64,000 nt of DNA from Streptomyces sp. P3. Its GTDB lineage: Bacteria; Actinomycetota; Actinomycetes; Streptomycetales; Streptomycetaceae. This document shows positions 1 through 9,139 of this stretch, one piece after another (within the stretch, counting starts at the first letter, position 1; every line of letters begins with the position of its first letter). The stretch covers positions 992,001-1,056,000 of the forward strand of contig NZ_CP028369.1 of the NCBI RefSeq assembly GCF_003032475.1, read 5' to 3'. The notes under the pieces were generated by a model that had not been told where the DNA came from, did not search any database, and saw only the letters and a program-made list of their open reading frames with translations. The position numbers and the translations under genes were made by a program.

Positions 1-912
1 TCACCGGTGGCGTGGTAGCTGGCCGCCAGGCCCGTACGGGCGGCGAAGTCCCGGGTGCGGGCGGCCAGTTCGGGCAGGACGTCAATTCCCCGAGCGGAGC
101 CCTCCGGTTCCTCGCGGCGCAGGTCGGTGAGGAGTTCGCGGGACTCCGCGGCGGCCTGACGTGAGGCGCGCGCGATCAGTTCGGCGTGCCGGCGCACCTG
201 GGCGGGGTCCGTGTCGGGCGAGCCCGCGGAGCGGGCCAGGGCATCCGCGGCGAGCGCCACGCCGTGCAGCGTCTTGGCCACCGAGTCGTGCATCTCCCGG
301 GCCAGCCGCGCACGTTCCTCGGCGACCGCCTCGGTGACGGCGAGGCGTGCCTTGACCTCGGTCAGGGCGAGCGTCGCCGCGCCGAAGCGGAGCATCAGCC
401 CGCGCAGGGTGGAGCCCATCGCCCCCGTGATGACGCAGAGGCCGGGCAGCAGCAGCCGTTCCGCCACGCTCACGTCCGGCCCGTGCCGCAGCGCCGCGTG
501 GACGATCAGCAGGATCAGCGACTGGAGAGAGGCGAAGCAGGCGGCGCCCCGCCAGCCGTAGACGATGCCTGCCAGCAGGGGGGTGCAGACGCTGACGTAG
601 GCGAGCGTCGTGCCGGGGCCCGCGGAGACCAGCAACAGAGCCCCGAGGAGGGTGTCCGCGACGAGCAGTGAGGGGTGCTTCAGCAGGAGGGGGCCGAAGC
701 GTTCCCAGTCGCGGAAGAGGACGTACGAGCCCATGAAGGTGACGACGACCGCCGCCCCCACCAGTCGGACGCCCATTCCCGGGGCCGCGTTGAGAAGGGC
801 TGCCGGGGCCGCGACGGCGATCATGGCCAGCCGGAAGCCGAAGACCTGCCGGGACATCGCCTGCAACGCGTTGACCTGGATCGGGATGGGAGTGGGCGGA
901 TCCGTCGGCGGC

Positions 913-920
<8 letters not shown>
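1..920 (-). CDS. Sensor histidine kinase, C-terminus beyond the window
   Basis: Membrane sensor kinase of the HisKA_3 (NarL/DesK-like) class. The N-terminal half has four to five hydrophobic segments. It is followed by a dimerisation and phosphoacceptor motif, REMHDSVAKTLHGVAL, with the histidine of MHDS as the expected phosphorylation site. The ATPase domain lies past the left edge, where a partner response regulator would also be expected. The GTG start was chosen because AGGAGG lies just before it, although the gap is only 3 nt. An in-frame ATG at 945-947 has no ribosome site. The start overlaps the end of a small Asp/Gly-rich ORF, so coupling to the Tad operon is possible. The ligand is unknown. 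Confidence 0.85.
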
Positions 921-1131
<211 letters not shown>

Positions 1132-1134
1132 CCG

Positions 1135-2022
1135 CTAGTCGCCCGTGAGGGGGCTGAAGTCCGTGCCGGAGCCGAGGAGCAGGCCCGCGCCGAGCAGAAG
1201 CATCGTCGCCGGGACCATGAACGTGGTGATCATCAATGTGGCCCTCGGGACCGCCCGGGCGGCCTTGCGACGGGCGTTCTGGGCGTCGGTGCGGCGCATG
1301 TCCTTGGCGATCGACACGAGCGTGTCCACGATCGGCGCTCCGAGCTCCTCGCCCTGCTGGAGCGCGGTGACGAACATGGCCACCTGCTCGGAGTCGTTGC
1401 GTCGGCGCAGTTCGGCGAAGGCCTGCCGCCGGCTCACCCCGAGGTCCATCTGCCGCAGGGTGATGCGGATCTCGTCCGCCCAGGGCCCTTCGTACTTCGA
1501 CGCGACGCGGTCGAGGGCCTGCCGGAAGCCCAGCCCGGCGCTCACCACGACGGCGAGGACGTCCAGGAAGTCGGGCAGCGTCCGTTCGATCACGTCCTTG
1601 CGGATACGGATCGCCGCCCAGATGCCGACCTCGGTCCAGAACGCGGCGAACGCGAAGAGCAGCAGGGCCACGACGATCCTGCCCTGCAGCAGGAAGATGA
1701 GCCCGCCGAAGCCGCCGAGAGCGCCGTACACCGCGCGGCGCGCCGCGTAGCGGTCGATGGTCAGACCGCCCGGGTTGCCCGCCAGGTCGATCTTGCGGCG
1801 GTACCTGGCGACCTGCTTGGGGCCCATCAGGCGCAGTACGGCGGGCGCGTACCGCATGCCGAGCCGGTCCACGACGGAGTCGACCGCGCCGGTGCGGGTC
1901 GCGCCGACCTCCAGGGCCAGGGCCAGGTCCGGCGGAAGCTTGGCATCCGCCCGGTACATGCGGATGCCGGCGAAGGCTCCCCAGACGGCGAGGCCCATGA
2001 CGAGTGCGAGCAGCAGTTCCAT
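1135..2022 (-). CDS. TadC-like type II secretion system F-family membrane protein
   Basis: Inner-membrane platform protein of a Tad/Flp-type pilus or secretion machine, 295 residues. It has an N-terminal membrane segment (about residues 1-20), a pair of hydrophobic helices around 95-140, a T2SSF-type cytoplasmic domain (about 150-260) and a C-terminal hydrophobic helix. This is the usual TadC layout. The T2SSF domain is recognisable by TLPDFLDVLAVVVSAGLGF and by a later GEELGAPIVDTL segment. It lies 23 bp downstream of the TadB-like gene and is the last recognisable Tad component before the kinase. Actinobacterial pairs of such proteins act together with the TadA ATPase. Confidence 0.9.
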   Translation of the reverse strand: MELLLALVMGLAVWGAFAGIRMYRADAKLPPDLALALEVGATRTGAVDSVVDRLGMRYAPAVLRLMGPKQVARYRRKIDLAGNPGGLTIDRYAARRAVYGALGGFGGLIFLLQGRIVVALLLFAFAAFWTEVGIWAAIRIRKDVIERTLPDFLDVLAVVVSAGLGFRQALDRVASKYEGPWADEIRITLRQMDLGVSRRQAFAELRRRNDSEQVAMFVTALQQGEELGAPIVDTLVSIAKDMRRTDAQNARRKAARAVPRATLMITTFMVPATMLLLGAGLLLGSGTDFSPLTGD

Positions 2023-2045
2023 GTCGCGCGCTCCTTCCCGGCCGC

Positions 2046-2990
2046 TCAGACGTCGATGCGGGACATGCGGCGGATGAGGACGAAGCCGACCGCGTACAGG
2101 GCGAACGCGATGATCACGGCGCCCTGGCCGACCGGGGAGCCGGTCATGCGCTCCAGGGCGCCGTCCTTGACGCCGTTCATGAGGAAGAGGGAGCCGACCC
2201 CCAGCACCGGCACCGCGTACGACGTCATGTTCACCTGGGACAGTTGGGTGCGCACCTCGCGTCGGGTCTCCTTGCGTTCCTCCAGTGTCTCCGTCAGGTT
2301 GCGCAGCGCCCCGACGACCTGGCCGCCGGCCCGGTTGGAGAGGACCAGGGTGGTGACGAGGACGACCAGCTCGCGGGAGGGCAGCCGCTCGGCGAGTTCA
2401 CCGAGGGCGTCGTCCATGGAGTGGCCGACGGCCAACTGGTTGGCGACCTTGGCCAGTTCTTCACCGGCCGGTGCTTCCAGCTCCTCCGCCGCCATGCCGA
2501 TCGCGGTGCGCAGCGCCAGTCCGGCATGGGTCGCGTTGGCCAGGATGCGGGCCAGCTCGGGGAGTTGGCTGATGAACTTCTCGATGCGTTTCTGACGCTG
2601 CCAGGTCAGGAACTGCCAGGCCGCCCAGACTCCGAGCAGGCCGGCGATCGGCCCGAAGAAGGGGGCGAGGGTGGCCTGGCCGACGAGCCACAGGCCGGCC
2701 ACCGCGGCCAGCAGGTAGACGGCGAACTCGCCCGGTGTCATGTCCAGACCCGTCGCCGCGAGCTTCAGTTCCAGCCTGCGGCCGGTGCCGGTGCGGCGCA
2801 GCCGCCGGTCCAGGGTGTGGAAGCGCCGTCGGCGGGCGCTGCCGGACACCTGGCCCGCGGAGGTCAGGCGTTCCACCAGTTCGGCGCGCTGGGCCCGGCC
2901 CCGGGTGTAGGCGTGCAGGCCGGCGACGGCCAGGGCGCAGGTCAGCAGGGCCACACCGGTGGTGAGGGCGGTGAGGGTGTCGAGGTCCAT
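2046..2990 (-). CDS. TadB-like type II secretion system F-family membrane protein
   Basis: Second inner-membrane platform protein of the Tad machine, 314 residues. Membrane segments lie near the N-terminus (about 8-28), as a pair at about 92-130, and at the C-terminus (about 262-305). A T2SSF domain sits between (about 140-260, ISQLPELARILANATHAGL and NRAGGQVVGALRNL). It starts 5 nt after the TAA stop of tadA and lies 23 bp upstream of the TadC-like gene, so the three are surely cotranscribed. By analogy it anchors the TadA hexamer at the membrane. Confidence 0.9.
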   Translation of the reverse strand: MDLDTLTALTTGVALLTCALAVAGLHAYTRGRAQRAELVERLTSAGQVSGSARRRRFHTLDRRLRRTGTGRRLELKLAATGLDMTPGEFAVYLLAAVAGLWLVGQATLAPFFGPIAGLLGVWAAWQFLTWQRQKRIEKFISQLPELARILANATHAGLALRTAIGMAAEELEAPAGEELAKVANQLAVGHSMDDALGELAERLPSRELVVLVTTLVLSNRAGGQVVGALRNLTETLEERKETRREVRTQLSQVNMTSYAVPVLGVGSLFLMNGVKDGALERMTGSPVGQGAVIIAFALYAVGFVLIRRMSRIDV

Positions 2991-2995
2991 CAGCG

Positions 2996-4333
2996 TTACC
3001 GGGCTTCCCTTGTGGTCAGTTCGAGTGCGTCACGCGCGACCCCGAACGCCTGCGGGATCGGCTGGCTCGCCATGTAGAGCCGGTCCGCGGTGCGGCGCGG
3101 GAGGGGGAAGTACTCGAAGGCGCCGTCGATACGGCCGTCGGCGCTCATCGGCCGGGCGTTGAAGCGGGCGATCGTCGCCAGCCGGTACGGCTCTCCGCCG
3201 TGGCTGTCCAGCAGGGCGATCTCGGTGACGCGGCGGGCGCCGTCGGCGAAGCGGGTGAGCTGGACGACGACGTCCACCGCGCTGTTGATCTGGTCGTGCA
3301 GCGCGACGAAGGGGATCTCGACGTCCGACATCGAGGCGAGGGTCTGCAGCCGCATCAGCGCGTCCTCGGCGCTGTTGGCGTGGACGGTGGCGAGGGAGCC
3401 GTCGTGGCCCGTCGACATCGCCTGGAGCATGTCGAGGGACTCGCCGCCGCGGACCTCGCCGACGACGATCCGGTCGGGGCGCATCCGCAGGGAGTTGCGG
3501 ACCAGGTCGCGGATGGTGATGCGGCCGTTGCCCTCCACGTTCGGCGGGCGGGACTCCAGGCGGATCACATGGGACTGCTGGAGCTGGAGTTCCGCGGAGT
3601 CCTCGATGGTGATGATGCGTTCGCCGTCCGGGATCAGGCCGGAGAGCGCGTTCAGCAGCGTCGTCTTGCCGGTGCCGGTCGCGCCCGAGACGATCACGTT
3701 GAACTTCGCCTGCACCAGTCCGGCGAGCAGGTACAGCATCTGTTCGTCCAGCGAACCGAAGCCGACCAGTTCGTGCAGGGTGAAGGAGCGCGGGAAGCGG
3801 CGGATGGTGAGGATGGGGCCGGTGAGCGACAGCGGGGGGATGATCACGTTGACGCGTTCGCCGGACGGGAGGCGGGCGTCGACCATCGGGTTCGTCTCGT
3901 CCACCCGTCGGTTGACCGTCGAGACGATGCGTTCGATCGTCTGCATCAGTTGGTCGTTCGACGCGAAGCGGAGGGGAAGCTGCTCCACCCGGCCGCCGCG
4001 TTCGACGAAGATCGCGTCCGGTCCGTTGACCATGATCTCGGTGATCGACGCGTCCTCGAGCAACGGCTCCAGGATGCCGAGGCCGAGCGCCTCGTCGACG
4101 ACCCGGCGGATCAGCTGCGCGCGTTCCCCCGTGGACAGCACCGGGCCCTCGCGGCTGATGATGTGCCCGAGGACCCGCTCCAGCCGCGCCCGGCGTTCGG
4201 CCGCCGCCAGCGCGCTCATCTCGGCGAGGTCGATCTCCTCCAGGAGTTTGGCCCGGTAGGACGTGACCAGGTGGCCGTCCTCGCCGCGCCCGCCGTGCTC
4301 GTCGGGGGAGGTGATGCGCGCCCGCAGGCTCAT
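2996..4333 (-). CDS. TadA/CpaF-family secretion ATPase
   Basis: Cytoplasmic hexameric ATPase that powers assembly of Tad/Flp-type pili, 445 residues. Walker A GATGTGKTT is at about residues 217-225, the Walker B region RIVVGEVRGGE at about 288-298, and the His-box motif GHDGSLATVHAN at about 309-320. The N-terminal domain carries the CpaF signature EIMVNGPDAIFVERGG. The ATG start follows GGAG. The reading frame stays open far upstream without an in-frame start near the TadE gene, so this ATG is preferred. The C-terminus meets tadB with a 5-nt gap. Confidence 0.95.
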   Translation of the reverse strand: MSLRARITSPDEHGGRGEDGHLVTSYRAKLLEEIDLAEMSALAAAERRARLERVLGHIISREGPVLSTGERAQLIRRVVDEALGLGILEPLLEDASITEIMVNGPDAIFVERGGRVEQLPLRFASNDQLMQTIERIVSTVNRRVDETNPMVDARLPSGERVNVIIPPLSLTGPILTIRRFPRSFTLHELVGFGSLDEQMLYLLAGLVQAKFNVIVSGATGTGKTTLLNALSGLIPDGERIITIEDSAELQLQQSHVIRLESRPPNVEGNGRITIRDLVRNSLRMRPDRIVVGEVRGGESLDMLQAMSTGHDGSLATVHANSAEDALMRLQTLASMSDVEIPFVALHDQINSAVDVVVQLTRFADGARRVTEIALLDSHGGEPYRLATIARFNARPMSADGRIDGAFEYFPLPRRTADRLYMASQPIPQAFGVARDALELTTREAR

Positions 4334-4454
4334 CTCCGGTTCCTCCTCGTGGACTTCGTCGATCTCGTGGTGTTCGTCGATCTCGTGGACTGCGTGGGGC
4401 TCGTGGACGGCGTCGATGGCGGGGTCCGCATGGATGGCGGGGTCCGCGTCGGCC
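4334..4454 (-). other. Codon-periodic spacer between tadE and tadA
   Basis: A 121-bp gap with imperfect tandem repeats. On the minus strand, in the frame of tadA, it would encode a His/Asp/Glu-rich string such as HEIDEHHEIDEVHEEEP, with C or G in most third positions. No ATG, GTG or TTG lies in that frame within the gap. Either it is an unstable spacer, or the tail of a formerly longer coding sequence. Confidence 0.5.
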
Positions 4455-4961
4455 TCAGTGGTCGAGTGGCATGGTGGCTGTCCTGTGGGCCTCGCCGAAG
4501 TCCCCGATGCCGGGGATGACGGACGGGATGACGACGGTGGAGGTGACCCGGACCTCCTTGTCGGAGTACGCGGGCGCGTCGCAACTGGCGTCGAGCCAGT
4601 CGCTGACCGCCCGCGCGCAGTCCCCGGCGTAGTCCTCACGCAGGGACGCGCTGCGCGCCCCCGTGCGCGCCGCGGTCCCGGCCTGCTGCGCGGCGTACGC
4701 GACCAGCCCGAGCTGGACGGCGGCCAGGGCGACGGCGAGGAGGACGGGCAGGAAGCCCAGGTACTCGATGGCCGCCTGGCCCCGGTCCCGCCCGCCGTCC
4801 CGCCCGCGCCCGCACCCGCGCACTCGGTCCCGACCCCGCTCCCCCGCTCCCCACCGGTGCGGTGAGAAGTCCCGCGCCGGCCCTCGCTCCCGTGAGGGTT
4901 CCCGCTCCGGCCGTCCCTCCCGTGAGGGGTCCCGCTCGCGTCCGCGCCGTCGGTACGCCAT
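4455..4961 (-). CDS. TadE-like pseudopilin
   Basis: A 168-residue minor pilin-like protein. An unusually long Arg/Glu/Gly-rich basic head (residues 1-60) precedes the class III prepilin-like motif RGQAAIEYLGFLPVLLA. That motif has the conserved Glu and opens a single transmembrane helix (about 62-90). The remainder is exported and holds two Cys residues that may pair. The head contains repeats of Arg-Glu-Pro/Gly-Ser-type units. The start lies 1 nt after the stop of the other TadE-like gene. It probably forms part of the fibre or its base. Confidence 0.85.
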   Translation of the reverse strand: MAYRRRGRERDPSREGRPEREPSRERGPARDFSPHRWGAGERGRDRVRGCGRGRDGGRDRGQAAIEYLGFLPVLLAVALAAVQLGLVAYAAQQAGTAARTGARSASLREDYAGDCARAVSDWLDASCDAPAYSDKEVRVTSTVVIPSVIPGIGDFGEAHRTATMPLDH

Positions 4962-4962
4962 C

Positions 4963-5361
4963 TCAGTCGCCGTCCTCTTCCTCGACCGCGCCGGCGTGGG
5001 CGTGCACCGGGAACGGGAAGTCGATCAGGCCCGGGACCAGGACGGGGACGTGCAGCGTGACCTCGGCCGTCACGAAGCCGCTGCCGCCGCAGCTCACCTC
5101 GGCGCCGCCCTCCCACGCGTCCCCCAGCTTGTCCTTGCCCGCCTGCGCGCAGGCCGCCGACCGCGCCCCCGGATGCGCCGCCGTGCCCGCCCGCACCGCC
5201 TCGTCGGCAGCATTCCCCGCGAGCGTGTACGTGTATCCCAGGAGGACGAACTGCCACACCACCACCAGGGTCACGATGATCGTCGGGAGCATGCCGAGGA
5301 ACTCGACGGTGACCTGGCCCCGGTCGCCCGCGAGGAACGCCCTCGTCCGCCGTGCGGTCAT
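4963..5361 (-). CDS. TadE-like pseudopilin
   Basis: A 132-residue protein with a short basic head, then RGQVTVEFLGMLP, whose Glu is the conserved TadE position, opening a transmembrane helix. The outer part has two Cys residues and an acidic C-terminus ending EEEDGD. The ATG at 5361 was chosen because GGAAGGAG precedes it. Its codon lies just beyond the TGA of the upstream CpaE-like gene, which implies tight coupling. A longer reading starting at 5427 would overlap that gene and is less likely. Confidence 0.88.
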   Translation of the reverse strand: MTARRTRAFLAGDRGQVTVEFLGMLPTIIVTLVVVWQFVLLGYTYTLAGNAADEAVRAGTAAHPGARSAACAQAGKDKLGDAWEGGAEVSCGGSGFVTAEVTLHVPVLVPGLIDFPFPVHAHAGAVEEEDGD

Positions 5362-5362
5362 C

Positions 5363-6619
5363 TCACTCCTTCCGCCGCCGGAACCCGGCCGGCCCCCGGT
5401 CCGCGCCGCGCGCGCGTCCGCCGCCACGGCGCACCAGGGCCGTCTCCGTCGCCTTGACCAGCCCGAGTTCCCCCGCGAGCGCCCAAAGGGCCTGCCGGAC
5501 GGCGCCCTTGGCGTCGAGAGCGTCCACCCGGCCGGCGTCGACCGCGGCCTGGAGTTCGCGGAAGTTGGCGGGCACCGTGGTCGCGGCGACGGCCGTGCCG
5601 GTGATCTTCTGGATGAGCGGGGGCTGGATCTCCGTGTTGCGGCTGTTGCGGTTGACGACCACGGTCGTCTCCTCGGCCTTGCGGATCTGCAGCCGGTCCC
5701 ACATGCGCACGGTGCGTTTGGCGCCGCGCACGGCGACCACGTCGGGGGTGGTGACGAGCAGGGCGCGGTCGGCGAGTTCGACGGCGGCGGCGCCGGCGCC
5801 GGCCAGCTGGGCGCCGCAGTCGACGACGACGACCTCGTAGCGGGAGCGCAGCGCGCCGAGGATCTGGCGGGCGGCCCGGTCGGTGACCTCCTCGCCGCGT
5901 TCGCCCTCGCCGGGGGCGAGCAGGAGCGCCACGCCGCTGTCGTGGCGGAAGACCGCTTCGGCGAGGATGCGGGGCGAGATGTCGGCGATGGCGGCGAGGT
6001 CGACGACCGAACGGCGGAACTGGACGTCCAGGTAGGAGGCGACGTCGCCGGCCTGGAGGTCGAGGTCGACGAGGGCGGTGGGACGGCCGGACGCCTGGGC
6101 GGCGAGGGCGAGCTGGACGGCGGTGAGGGTCGCGCCGACGCCTCCCTTCGCGCCGCTGACGGTGACGACGGTGCCGCCCACGCCGGTGAACACGTCGCCG
6201 CCGTGGCCGAGATGACGCCGTACGCCGACCGACCACGTGGCGACGGCCTGCACGCGGTTCGCGAGGTCCTCGTAACTCAGCGGCAGGGTGACCAGGCCGC
6301 GCGCGCCGGCGTCCATGGCGGCGGCGAAGAGGCCGGGCCCCGCGTCGGTGGTGACGAGGACGACGCCGACCGCCGGAAAGCGCAGGGCGACCTCGCGGAC
6401 GAGTTCCAGCGCCGGCACCGGGCCGATGCGCTCGTGGACGACGACGACCTCGGGGAGCTCGTCGACCGACTCGGCCGCGAGCCGGGCGAGGGTGTCCACC
6501 AGCTGGGTGGAGTCGGCGACCGGAGCGACCGGCTCGGCGTCGGGGAGCTGGCTGAGCAGGGTGGTGAGGGAACGGACCGCGTCCGCGTCGCCGACGGCCG
6601 GGAGGATCCTCGTGGGCAT
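5363..6619 (-). CDS. CpaE/TadZ-like ParA-family ATPase
   Basis: A 418-residue localisation ATPase of the Tad system. Residues 1-120 resemble a receiver-like (atypical response regulator) domain. A deviant Walker A SGAKGGVGAT lies at about 155-164, with ALVDLDLQAGD at about 182-192, as in MinD/ParA proteins. The C-terminal 100 residues are basic and Gly/Arg-rich. Proteins of this family place the Tad apparatus in the cell. The ATG at 6619 was preferred over an upstream in-frame start, which would overlap cpaB. The gap to cpaB is 13 nt. Confidence 0.9.
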   Translation of the reverse strand: MPTRILPAVGDADAVRSLTTLLSQLPDAEPVAPVADSTQLVDTLARLAAESVDELPEVVVVHERIGPVPALELVREVALRFPAVGVVLVTTDAGPGLFAAAMDAGARGLVTLPLSYEDLANRVQAVATWSVGVRRHLGHGGDVFTGVGGTVVTVSGAKGGVGATLTAVQLALAAQASGRPTALVDLDLQAGDVASYLDVQFRRSVVDLAAIADISPRILAEAVFRHDSGVALLLAPGEGERGEEVTDRAARQILGALRSRYEVVVVDCGAQLAGAGAAAVELADRALLVTTPDVVAVRGAKRTVRMWDRLQIRKAEETTVVVNRNSRNTEIQPPLIQKITGTAVAATTVPANFRELQAAVDAGRVDALDAKGAVRQALWALAGELGLVKATETALVRRGGGRARGADRGPAGFRRRKE

Positions 6620-6632
6620 GGGCGGCGGCCTC

Positions 6633-7340
6633 TCACTTGTCCGTGGCGAGTTCGTACGTACGGTCCTTGTCGGGGACCGTGGCGCTGCCGCCGGGCGCGA
6701 CAAGAGCGAGGCGGACGCGCTTGGCGAACGACTCGGCGTACGTGATGCGCTGGGCGTCGAGGGTCGACAGCGCGAAGGTGATGGGCACCGCGTCCCTGGG
6801 CGACTGGCTGCGGTTCTTCTCGTCCGGCTCGAGGGCGGTCAGCTCGCCGACGTCGAGGACCCGGGCGTTGGTGACGATGATCTTCGACTGGTCGGGATCG
6901 CTGTCGCGGGCGCCCTCGAAGGTGGCGTAGACGTTGACGGACGAACCCGGGGTGATCTTGCCGGCCACCCCGGTCGCCGCGTCGATCATGATGGCGACCT
7001 CCTGCTGACCGGGCTGGAGCGCGGGCTGGTCGACGATCATGTCGCTCTGCAGCAGGGAGCCCTTCCGCAGCGTCGTCACGGCGATCTTGCCGCGGATGCC
7101 GGCGAGGTCGGTGACGGCGTTCGCGGACAGCCAGCGCTCCGGCATCTCTATCTTCTTGAACTGGCCGGCGCTCAGGGCGGTGTAGGGCGCGACGTCGGCA
7201 CGCAGCTCGTACGCGGTGACCTCCGGTCCGACCTTGGACTTCACGTCGTCCATCACGGAGAGGACGCCGGCGAAGGCGCCGAGGGCGCACACGATCGACA
7301 GGATGAGCAGAATCACGCCGCGGCGCTGACGGGAGTTCAT
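6633..7340 (-). CDS. CpaB/RcpC-like SAF-domain Flp pilus protein
   Basis: A 235-residue membrane-anchored protein: a basic N-terminus, one transmembrane helix (about 8-29) and an extracytoplasmic SAF domain followed by an RcpC-like region (about 45-200). In Gram-negative Tad systems CpaB/RcpC is periplasmic. In this monoderm it would sit in the wall zone. It lies directly upstream of cpaE and about 126 bp downstream of the zinc-ribbon gene. That gap contains a GACG tetranucleotide run. Confidence 0.88.
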   Translation of the reverse strand: MNSRQRRGVILLILSIVCALGAFAGVLSVMDDVKSKVGPEVTAYELRADVAPYTALSAGQFKKIEMPERWLSANAVTDLAGIRGKIAVTTLRKGSLLQSDMIVDQPALQPGQQEVAIMIDAATGVAGKITPGSSVNVYATFEGARDSDPDQSKIIVTNARVLDVGELTALEPDEKNRSQSPRDAVPITFALSTLDAQRITYAESFAKRVRLALVAPGGSATVPDKDRTYELATDK

Positions 7341-7466
7341 GAGCCGTACAACCTCGTCGGGAGTCGGGTCGGGCGGACGGACGGACGGACGGAATGAAGG
7401 GAACGAACGGGCGGAGCAGGCCGAGCTGAGCGGGCCGTGCGGGCGGGGCGGTCGGGCGGTGCCGTC

Positions 7467-8336
7467 TCAGCCGCCCGCGGTGAGCTCGCGGGCGGGACGG
7501 ACGGCGAGTTCGGAGGCGGACGGCGGGGTGGCGGAGCAGAAGACGCAGCGGTCGCCGATGACGTCGATGCCGCACCAGTGGCACACGCACTGCCGGACCG
7601 AGGCGACCAGTTGGTAGAGGACGGACAGGTCGGGGAGGTAGGCGCAGAACTCGATCGCCTTGCCGGTGCCCCACCAGTCGGCGGACTCGGCGGGCAGCTC
7701 CGTCTCCCGCAGCCCCTGCACCCGCCAGGCGGGGGCCAGCACGTCCGTGACCCAGTCGGACTGCAGGTGTCCACGGGCGACGAGCAGCCAGGTGCCGAAC
7801 TCGGGCCCCGGCAGGACGGTTTCGGGGGTGGCCTTCACGACTTCCGGCTTGGGGTGGGCCAGCACGCCGAACTGGCTGCCGGGCACCCATGACCGGGCGT
7901 GCGACTTCAGGCCGACGCCGGGCACCCGGTCGAGCCGGGCGACCGAGCCGAGGAGGGCGCCCGCGTGGAGGTAGTGGGTGAGCAGCCGGCCCGCGGAGGC
8001 GAGCACGCCGGGGCCGAGATCGCAGGAGGCGAGCTGACGCAACTGGCGGACCAGGACGGCGACGGCGAGCGGCGGGAGGTCGGGGCGGAAGAGGGCGATG
8101 CGGTCGCTCTCGAGGAGGGAGCGGATGGTGTGCAGCCGCTGCTCCACGACGGTGGGCACGGCCCGCGAGTACACGACGATCAGATGCCCGTGCTGGTCGA
8201 CGAGCGACTGGACGGCGGCGAGGGCGTCCTCCAGCGGCTGCTGGTCGAGGCCGGCCAGCACGGCGGCGGGCAGGGTGCGTTCGTCCTGCGGCGACAGCGC
8301 CAGGTCGGCTCCGGTCACGGCAATGGCTGTTGGCAC
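7467..8336 (-). CDS. Conserved hypothetical protein with C-terminal zinc ribbon
   Basis: A 289-residue soluble protein heading the Tad operon. No family is recognised. Residues 1-190 look like an alpha/beta regulatory fold with segments such as ESDRIALFRPDLPPLAV. The C-terminal region has two Cys pairs, CHWC and CVFC, spaced like a small zinc ribbon. The GTG start at 8336 follows GGGGAG. An alternative in-frame ATG at 8402 would add 22 residues. Position and orientation suggest a regulator or assembly factor of the pilus system, which is inference only. Confidence 0.75.
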   Translation of the reverse strand: MPTAIAVTGADLALSPQDERTLPAAVLAGLDQQPLEDALAAVQSLVDQHGHLIVVYSRAVPTVVEQRLHTIRSLLESDRIALFRPDLPPLAVAVLVRQLRQLASCDLGPGVLASAGRLLTHYLHAGALLGSVARLDRVPGVGLKSHARSWVPGSQFGVLAHPKPEVVKATPETVLPGPEFGTWLLVARGHLQSDWVTDVLAPAWRVQGLRETELPAESADWWGTGKAIEFCAYLPDLSVLYQLVASVRQCVCHWCGIDVIGDRCVFCSATPPSASELAVRPARELTAGG

Positions 8337-8597
8337 GCGCAGCTCCCCGATTCCCGCGGTCCGGCCCACCGGCGTTACTCCGGTGCACCGGGGTGACTTC
8401 ATTGCGTGACTACCTCAGCACTGTATCCACGCCCCTGTGGCCGGAGAACAGCTTTCCGTAGCTGCCGGGCAACTCTTCGTCGCGCAAGTCACGCCAAAAC
8501 GGGGCAGGTTGCGCACACCGGCCCTGCGCAAGCGGACCTGGTGACGATCTCTTGGCAACGCCTCGTCCACGGCCCGGACGACTGCGGGGGCGGCGAC

Positions 8598-8814
8598 CCC
8601 GCTCCCACGTTCCCGTCCGCATCGACGGGCCTGACCGTCTCGGGGACGACGTTGCCGGTCTCCCCGGCCCGGAACGCCGTCTCCGGCGCGAGCGGATACC
8701 GCGTCTACCGCGCGGGCACGCAGGTGGCCGCGGTGACCGGCACGACCGCCCCGGACCGCGGCACGCTGCCCCGGCACGCCGTGACCGGCTACCGGGATGC
8801 ATTCGCAGTACTCC
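8598..8814 (+). pseudogene. Fibronectin type III domain remnant
   Basis: One open frame reads like the linker domain of secreted Streptomyces hydrolases: TGLTVSGTT, then ASGYRVYRAGTQVAAVTGTT. The strand that normally carries the conserved Trp is garbled, and the 3' half degrades quickly. There is no start, signal peptide, catalytic domain or ribosome site. The upstream piece (8403-8597) shows nothing recognisable. It is best read as debris of a lost chitinase- or glucanase-like gene. Confidence 0.5.
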
Positions 8815-9139
8815 GGCCGTCAAGCCGGGGGTGAAGCGAATCTTCTACAGCAAGGTTCATCGTCCCAGGTCTGGAAGGCAATTTCGCGTTTCTTCCCCAC
8901 CAGCCGCAACCAAGTGAAACGGCGAGGCCAGGGGCTTCGTCACCATGATTCGCAATTTCCGTGGACGGACCCGTCGGTGACCAAGTAGCGTCTGGCCCCG
9001 GACCACGCCGCGTGAGACGAACGGAAGGAGGCGAGTGCCGTGCAGTTCTCAACCATCCAGCGCTCCCTCCCCGCTACCCCGGTGTGGCACCTCTGATCCG
9101 ACCGGGAGCGCTCCTGCCGTACGCATCCCGGAGGAACCC
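8815..9139. other. Intergenic region upstream of the GNAT gene
   Basis: About 325 bp of lower GC than its surroundings, with no convincing ORF on either strand. It must hold the promoter of the acetyltransferase gene. I cannot place a -10/-35 pair with confidence. Confidence 0.5.

Noticed and set aside
5362..5427. Longer start for the upstream TadE-like gene
   Set aside because: It would overlap the end of the CpaE-like gene by 65 bp. The ATG at 5361 has a far better ribosome site.
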